Shown here piece after piece: positions 59,538 through 64,000 of a DNA stretch of 64,000 nt (within the stretch, counting starts at the first letter, position 1; each line of letters opens with the position of its first letter). Both the position numbers and the translations under genes were made by a program. The DNA is from Kosakonia sp. BYX6 (GTDB taxonomy: Bacteria > Pseudomonadota > Gammaproteobacteria > Enterobacterales > Enterobacteriaceae), in contig NZ_CP151800.1 of assembly GCF_038449125.1 (NCBI RefSeq), forward strand, positions 2,824,406 to 2,888,405, written 5' to 3'. The notes under the pieces are model-generated. The model was not told the DNA's origin and ran no database searches. It saw only the letters and a list, made by a program, of their open reading frames with translations.

Positions 59538-60104
59538 ATGCAATTACATAATTCTCCGGCACGCTATGGCGCGGTTTCCGTGACGCTCCATTGGCTGGTT
59601 GCCATCGTGGTTTATGGCATGTTTGCCTTAGGTCTGTGGATGGTAACCCTCAGCTATTACGATGGCTGGTATCACCAGGCACCTGAGTTGCATAAAAGTA
59701 TCGGCATCCTGTTAATGCTCGGGCTGGTTATTCGCGTCATCTGGCGTTTTGTCTCGCCGCCACCGCCGCCGCTCAGCAGCTATTCCCGGCTGACGCGCAT
59801 TGGTGCAGTGGTTGCCCATATCGCGCTCTATCTGTTGCTGTTCGGCATTGTTTTTAGCGGCTATTTGATTTCGACCGCCGACGGCAAACCGATTAGCGTC
59901 TTCGGCCTGTTTGATATTCCCGCGACCCTCGCCGATGCCGGTTCGCAGGCAGATCTGGCAGGCACCGTTCATCTGTGGCTGGCATGGAGTGTGGTTGTGC
60001 TCTCCGTATTGCACGGCCTTGCCGCTTTTAAACACCATTTCATCGATAAAGACGCCACTCTCACGCGCATGCTGGGAAAATCGTCATCTGACTCTGGAGC
60101 ATAA
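59538..60104 (+). CDS. yceJ: YceJ, cytochrome b561-family membrane protein
   Basis: The 188-residue protein has four membrane helices and the heme-ligand histidines expected for the b561 family ([54 protein letters not shown] and FKHHFIDKD). It is paralogous to cytochrome b561 CybB and superoxide oxidase. It is followed two bases later by yceI, a conserved pair. The 270-base spacer before it (59268-59537) is very AT-rich with no visible gene. Confidence 0.93.
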   Translation: MQLHNSPARYGAVSVTLHWLVAIVVYGMFALGLWMVTLSYYDGWYHQAPELHKSIGILLMLGLVIRVIWRFVSPPPPPLSSYSRLTRIGAVVAHIALYLLLFGIVFSGYLISTADGKPISVFGLFDIPATLADAGSQADLAGTVHLWLAWSVVVLSVLHGLAAFKHHFIDKDATLTRMLGKSSSDSGA

Positions 60105-60105
60105 T

Positions 60106-60681
60106 ATGAAGAAAATCCTGCCGGGACTCGCTCTCGCCTCGCTGCTGTTCACCACCGGTTATGCCGTAGCGGCGGACTACAAAATTGATAAAGAAGGCCA
60201 ACACGCTTTCGTCAATTTCCGTATCCAGCACCTGGGCTATAGCTGGTTGTACGGTACGTTTAAAGATTTCGACGGGACTTTTACGTTCGACGAAGCGAAC
60301 CCGTCCGCCGATAAGGTGAATGTGACGATCAATACCAACAGCCTTGACACCAATCACGCCGAGCGCGACAAGCACCTGCGCAGCGCGGATTTCCTGAACG
60401 TGGCGAAATTCCCGCAGGCGACATTTACCTCGACGGCGGTGAAAAAAGACGGTGATGAGCTGGATATTACCGGCAACCTGACGCTGAACGGCGTGACCAA
60501 ACCGGTAGAGCTAGAAGCGAAGCTGATCGGTCAGGGCGATGACCCGTGGGGTGGCGTGCGTGCGGGCTTTGAAGCGTCAGGCAAGATCAAGCTGAAAGAC
60601 TTTAATATCACCACCGATCTTGGCCCGGCATCGCAAGACGTTGAGCTGATTATCTCGGTTGAAGGTGTGCGTCAGAAGTAA
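60106..60681 (+). CDS. yceI: YceI, periplasmic lipocalin-like isoprenoid-binding protein
   Basis: YceI is a secreted beta-barrel protein of the YceI-like family that binds polyisoprenoids; in E. coli it is induced by high pH. ATG 60106 is two bases after the yceJ stop and gives 191 residues, the E. coli length. Signal peptide: [25 protein letters not shown]. The mature part has [38 protein letters not shown] and [16 protein letters not shown], typical of the fold. The pairing with a b561-like protein is conserved and hints at quinone- or isoprenoid-related work. Confidence 0.96.
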   Translation: MKKILPGLALASLLFTTGYAVAADYKIDKEGQHAFVNFRIQHLGYSWLYGTFKDFDGTFTFDEANPSADKVNVTINTNSLDTNHAERDKHLRSADFLNVAKFPQATFTSTAVKKDGDELDITGNLTLNGVTKPVELEAKLIGQGDDPWGGVRAGFEASGKIKLKDFNITTDLGPASQDVELIISVEGVRQK

Positions 60682-60686
60682 CGAAA

Positions 60687-60710
60687 AAGGAGAGGATCGC
60701 CCCTCTCCTT
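60687..60710. terminator. bidirectional terminator between yceI and trhO
   Basis: AAGGAGAGG and CCTCTCCTT form a 9-base-pair stem with A and T runs on the outer sides, serving the converging yceI and trhO genes. Confidence 0.8.
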
Positions 60711-60716
60711 GCTGTT

Positions 60717-61766
60717 TTATTCCGGGTCAGGAATGCCCAGTTTGGTATTCAGGCGACCGCGGGATTTGTTGAAAATCTTATTACCGTTTTCCCGTCCGGC
60801 GCGGCGTTTACGCTGCTCTTCTTCCGGCAACGCACGCTCTTCTTTACACAACTCGCTGCAACATCCATCAAATTTCTCGGCGCAGGTCGGACACTGAATA
60901 AACAGCAGATGACAGCCGTCATTGAGGCAATTGGTGTGCGCATCGCACGGTGTGCCGCACTGGTGGCAGTGCGCAATCACATCATTGGAGATGCGCTCGC
61001 CCATACGTTCGTCGAAAACAAAGTTTTTACCGATAAAACGCACCGGCAGCCCCTGTTCGCGGGCGCGGCGAGCGTACTCAATGATCCCACCTTCGATATG
61101 CCACACTTTGTTGAAGCCGTTATGTTTCATCCAGGCGCTCGCTTTTTCGCAGCGAATACCGCCGGTGCAATACATCACGATTTTTTTATCTCTATGCTCC
61201 TGCATCATTTCGACCGCTTTCGGTAACTGCTCGCGGAACGTATCGGCGGGGATCTCCAGCGCACCGTCAAAATGGCCCACTTCATATTCGTAGTGGTTAC
61301 GCATATCAATAAAGATGGCGTCAGGATCGTCGAGCATCGCGTTCACTTCTGCCGCTTTCAGGTAATCGCCGACATCGCTGGCGTCAAAGCTTTCATCGTC
61401 AATGCCATCTGCCACAATCCGATCGCGTACTTTCATGCGCAGCACCCAGAAAGATTTGCCGTCGTCATCAATCGCGATATTCAAACGCAGCCCGTTAAGC
61501 GCCGAATCGAAGGCATAAAGTACCTCGCGGAACGCATCAAACTTGCTTTGTGGCACGCTGACCTGCGCGTTGATCCCTTCATGCGCAAGATAGATTCGCC
61601 CAAAGACACTCAGCTTCGTCAATGCCTGGTAAAGCGCATCGCGGGTAGTCTGCGGATTCACGATCGAAAAATACTTATAAAACGAGACGGTAACGCGTGG
61701 CTCGGTTTCGGCGAGCATGCGCGCTTTCAATTCATCATTGGAGATGCGGTTGTGTAACACTGGCAT
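60717..61766 (-). CDS. trhO: tRNA uridine(34) hydroxylase TrhO (YceA)
   Basis: TrhO makes 5-hydroxyuridine at position 34 of some tRNAs using oxygen. ATG 61766 gives 349 residues (E. coli 350), starting [20 protein letters not shown]; the upstream ATG (61841) would add 25 residues without support. It has the YceA N-terminal domain, a rhodanese domain with active-site [16 protein letters not shown] (Cys about 181), and a Cys-rich C-terminal zinc-type region ([20 protein letters not shown]). Divergent from lpxL over 218 bases. Confidence 0.96.
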   Translation of the reverse strand: MPVLHNRISNDELKARMLAETEPRVTVSFYKYFSIVNPQTTRDALYQALTKLSVFGRIYLAHEGINAQVSVPQSKFDAFREVLYAFDSALNGLRLNIAIDDDGKSFWVLRMKVRDRIVADGIDDESFDASDVGDYLKAAEVNAMLDDPDAIFIDMRNHYEYEVGHFDGALEIPADTFREQLPKAVEMMQEHRDKKIVMYCTGGIRCEKASAWMKHNGFNKVWHIEGGIIEYARRAREQGLPVRFIGKNFVFDERMGERISNDVIAHCHQCGTPCDAHTNCLNDGCHLLFIQCPTCAEKFDGCCSELCKEERALPEEEQRKRRAGRENGNKIFNKSRGRLNTKLGIPDPE

Positions 61767-61984
61767 GGTGTACGTGTCCTGCAAGAGTAAAGAGTGAAAA
61801 ACGGCGGCATCATAAAGCAAATGTTGATAATTTACATCCACACATTTTGCGCTACATTTTCACTCATTCAGATAACTACGACACGACAATTCCTGACAAA
61901 ACAGGCATTCTGTGCGCCCGGGTTTTGGTTAACCCTAAGAAAAATGCAAAAATACAGGCAATTGTAGCTTTTTACAGGACGGTC

Positions 61985-62905
61985 ATGACGCATTTACCTA
62001 AATTTTCGGCATCGCTACTGCACCCACGCTACTGGGCGCTTTGGTTCGGGATTGGCATGCTGTGGTTAGTTGTTCAACTTCCTTATCCCATTATTTACCG
62101 CCTCGGTTGCGGGCTTGGTTACCTGGCTCAGCGCCTGATGAAGCGCCGTGCGCAAATCGCGCATCGCAATCTGGAGCTCTGTTTCCCGCAAATGAGTGAA
62201 GCCGAACGCCAGAAAATGGTGGTGAAAAATTTCGAATCGGTTGGCATGGGCCTGATGGAAACCGGTATGGCCTGGTTTTGGTCCGATCGTCGCATGACCC
62301 GCTGGATGGACGTTTCGGGTTTTGAACATGTCCGTAATGTGCAGGCGCAAGGGCGCGGTATTTTACTGATTGGCGTGCATTTCTTAACGCTGGAAATCGG
62401 CGCACGCATGTTTGGCCTGAATGAACCCGGCATTGGTGTTTACCGCCCCAATGACAACCCGGTGATCGATTTGCTGCAAACCTGGGGCCGCATGCGCTCC
62501 AATAAAAGCATGATCGACAGGAAAGATCTCAAAGGTATGATCCGCGCGCTGAAAGCCGGCGATGTGGTCTGGTATGCGCCGGATCATGATTATGGCCCGC
62601 GAGCCAGCGTCTTCGCGCCCTTTTTTGCCGTGAAAGATGCCGCATCGACTTCTGGCACCTGGATGCTGGCGCGCATGTCGCAAGCTTGTATCGTTCCTTT
62701 TGTGCCGCGTCGTAAACCGAATGGTCAAGGTTATGAATTGATCATGCTGGAACCAGAATGTTCACCGCCGCTGGACGATGCGCAAACCACCGCGACCTGG
62801 ATGAACAAAGTGGTCGAACACTGCATTATGATGGCCCCGGAGCAATATATGTGGCTGCATCGCCGCTTTAAAACGCGTCCCGAAGGCGTCCCCTCCCGCT
62901 ATTAA
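61985..62905 (+). CDS. lpxL: lipid A lauroyltransferase LpxL (HtrB)
   Basis: LpxL adds a laurate to the distal 2' unit of Kdo2-lipid IVA at the inner membrane. ATG 61985 gives 306 residues, as in E. coli; the frame is open 96 codons further upstream over the trhO promoter and is not supported. One N-terminal membrane helix ([20 protein letters not shown], about 17-36) is followed by the LABLAT acyltransferase domain with [16 protein letters not shown] (His of HX4E), [16 protein letters not shown], and [19 protein letters not shown] terminator follows. Confidence 0.97.
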   Translation: MTHLPKFSASLLHPRYWALWFGIGMLWLVVQLPYPIIYRLGCGLGYLAQRLMKRRAQIAHRNLELCFPQMSEAERQKMVVKNFESVGMGLMETGMAWFWSDRRMTRWMDVSGFEHVRNVQAQGRGILLIGVHFLTLEIGARMFGLNEPGIGVYRPNDNPVIDLLQTWGRMRSNKSMIDRKDLKGMIRALKAGDVVWYAPDHDYGPRASVFAPFFAVKDAASTSGTWMLARMSQACIVPFVPRRKPNGQGYELIMLEPECSPPLDDAQTTATWMNKVVEHCIMMAPEQYMWLHRRFKTRPEGVPSRY

Positions 62906-62915
62906 TCTTGTGAAT

Positions 62916-62940
62916 AGCCCGCATCCGCATGCGGGCTTTT
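62916..62940 (+). terminator. lpxL terminator
   Basis: GCCCGCAT and ATGCGGGC pair around CCGC, followed by TTTT. It lies 11 bases after the lpxL stop. Confidence 0.85.
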
Positions 62941-63104
62941 GTTCGGCATCCGCCTTAATCTTCGCGAAATTAAGATTTTTCAAGTTCCAATAAGAACTCC
63001 CCCACTCACAGAAGCCCTCTGTCTACTTGTCGTTTCTCACCTGTCGGAAATAATAGCGACCACATAATTCCGAGATAAAACTGTTTTTCCAGGATGGAAA
63101 CGCT
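62941..63104 (+). other. upstream region of the HypX-type gene
   Basis: 164 bases between the lpxL terminator and the HypX start. No convincing sigma-54, FNR or NarL/ArcA site could be read. A purine-rich AGGATGGAAACGCT directly precedes the ATG and is a good ribosome binding site. The promoter is not identified. Confidence 0.5.
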
Positions 63105-64000
63105 ATGAAAATTCTTTTACTTTGCAGTGCGTTTAATGGTTTATCGCAACGTTTTTTCGTTGAACTTACCGATGCCGGACACCAGGTGGCTGTTATTGTT
63201 TTCGTCAATAATGAGGATCTTGAACAGAGGCTGAAAGACGATCCGCCCGACATTATCATCGCCCCGTTCCTGAAACGCGCCATCCCCGATCATATCTGGC
63301 AGCAATTCAAATGCTTTATCGTACATCCCGGTATTGTTGGCGATCGTGGCCCAAGCTCGCTCGACTGGGCAATTATTGAAGGATGGAATGAATGGGGCGT
63401 CACGTTGCTTGAAGCTAATGCGGAGATGGATGCAGGCGACATCTGGGCCACTCGTACCTTCCCCCTCTTGCCAATGGCAAAGAGCCAGATTTATCGACAC
63501 TTCGTTACCGACGCCGCCGTTGCCTGTTTATGGGAGCTCATCGACAAACTGCACAACGGGCAGCAGAAAGGCAAGCCGCTGGATTATGCCAATGCCAGCA
63601 CGCGCGGACGGGAGAGAAAGCCCCTGCCTGCTACCGCGCGTACCCTCGACTGGAACACCGATAATACCACCACACTTCTGCGTAAAATTTGGGCCAGCGA
63701 CAGCCTGCCCGGCGCATCCACAGTGCTGGCTGGCGTACCGGTACGTGTGTTTAATGTCTGGCAAGCGGATGCTGATGTGACAAAACTGCGCGGACGTTCG
63801 GGCGATATTTTTGCCCGCTCCGGGGATGCCGTTTGCGTGGCAACGGTCGATGGCGCGCTGTGGATCGGCCATTTGCGCCGCACAGATGAGCATGCGAAAG
63901 CCCATGTCAAACTACCGGCCGCCGTTGCACTCGCTGAAGCGCTTCCCGCGCTTGAACCGCTGGCAACGTTACATGTCACGCATCCTGACAGTGCGTGGCT
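63105..64000 (+). CDS. HypX/HoxX-type hydrogenase maturation protein, 3' truncated
   Basis: A frame from ATG 63105 (CAGGATGG eight bases upstream) stays open to the window end, giving about 298 residues of the N-terminal part. It closely resembles the formyltransferase half of HypX/HoxX, which makes CO for the active site of [NiFe]-hydrogenases from formyl-tetrahydrofolate. The key block is CFIVHPGIVGDRGPSSLDWA (about 70-89) with WNEWGVTLLEANAEMDAGDI (about 94-113). Relative to methionyl-tRNA formyltransferase the Asn of N-x-H is Ile72 while His74 and Asp109 are kept. The second, enoyl-CoA-hydratase-like half lies beyond the window. K-12 has mdtG here, so this is lineage-specific and may head a hydrogenase locus. 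Confidence 0.85.
   Translation, partial: MKILLLCSAFNGLSQRFFVELTDAGHQVAVIVFVNNEDLEQRLKDDPPDIIIAPFLKRAIPDHIWQQFKCFIVHPGIVGDRGPSSLDWAIIEGWNEWGVTLLEANAEMDAGDIWATRTFPLLPMAKSQIYRHFVTDAAVACLWELIDKLHNGQQKGKPLDYANASTRGRERKPLPATARTLDWNTDNTTTLLRKIWASDSLPGASTVLAGVPVRVFNVWQADADVTKLRGRSGDIFARSGDAVCVATVDGALWIGHLRRTDEHAKAHVKLPAAVALAEALPALEPLATLHVTHPDSAW

Overview
The window is a stretch of enterobacterial chromosome, moderately GC-rich, that follows almost gene for gene the Escherichia coli K-12 block from ycfT to lpxL (mfd, ndh, nagZ, fhuE, ptsG, fab genes, rne, flg genes, murJ, pyrC, solA, lpxL), written here so that mfd reads left to right. Protein similarity and full synteny place it in Enterobacteriaceae. 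The extra genes, a complete flagellar block and the GC-rich coding suggest an Enterobacter/Kosakonia/Klebsiella-like relative rather than Escherichia itself; the genus is an inference.

Layout: 1-739 end of ycfT; 851-4297 mfd; a BIME-type REP cluster; ldtC, bhsA and its divergent repressor comR; an unassigned 51-residue membrane peptide; ycfJ; ndh with an FNR box upstream; the leftward cell-wall/salvage group hinT-ycfL-lpoB-thiK-nagZ-ycfP; fhuE; ptsG with CRP-like and SgrS target sites. From 28.5 kb leftward runs the lipid and replication series yceD-rpmF-plsX-fabH-fabD-fabG-acpP-fabF-pabC-mltG-tmk-holB-tatD. Then yceF, an exported alpha/beta hydrolase not in the K-12 order, rluC, rne with its long leader, a divergent LysR/MFS pair also not in the K-12 order, the flagellar genes flgBCDEFGHIJKL (left) and flgAMN (right), rimJ-yceH-mviM-murJ (left), mdtH, grxB, yceB, pyrC, dinI, bssS, solA, yceO, yceJ, yceI, trhO, lpxL, and finally the 5' part of a HypX/HoxX-type hydrogenase maturation gene where K-12 has mdtG.

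The genes fall into functional groups: envelope building (ldtC, nagZ, lpoB, mltG, murJ, lpxL, LPS and phospholipid supply through fab/plsX), flagellar rod-hook assembly with the FlgM checkpoint, RNA metabolism (rne, rluC, trhO), nucleotide supply (tmk, pyrC, yceF), and stress responses (mfd, dinI, bhsA, grxB). Several classical control sites can be read directly: a perfect LexA box at dinI, the CTP-sensing leader hairpin and PurR-like box at pyrC, two sigma-28 promoters with exact 11-base spacers (flgM, flgKL), an FlhDC-type half site, and the SgrS pairing region of ptsG.

No CRISPR array, prophage, insertion sequence, tRNA or rRNA was found. I do not see a wholly new multi-gene system. The least explained signals are small: a solitary 29-base unit between rpmF and plsX that resembles a type I-E CRISPR repeat, a palindrome that encodes the unusual C-terminal tail of PlsX, a hairpin that would hide the dinI ribosome binding site in read-through RNA, the orphan 51-residue membrane peptide, and the hydrogenase-related gene at the right edge. 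Start codons were adjusted from the longest reading frames by family length and ribosome binding sites; GTG starts are used for ycfJ, nagZ and grxB and TTG for plsX.
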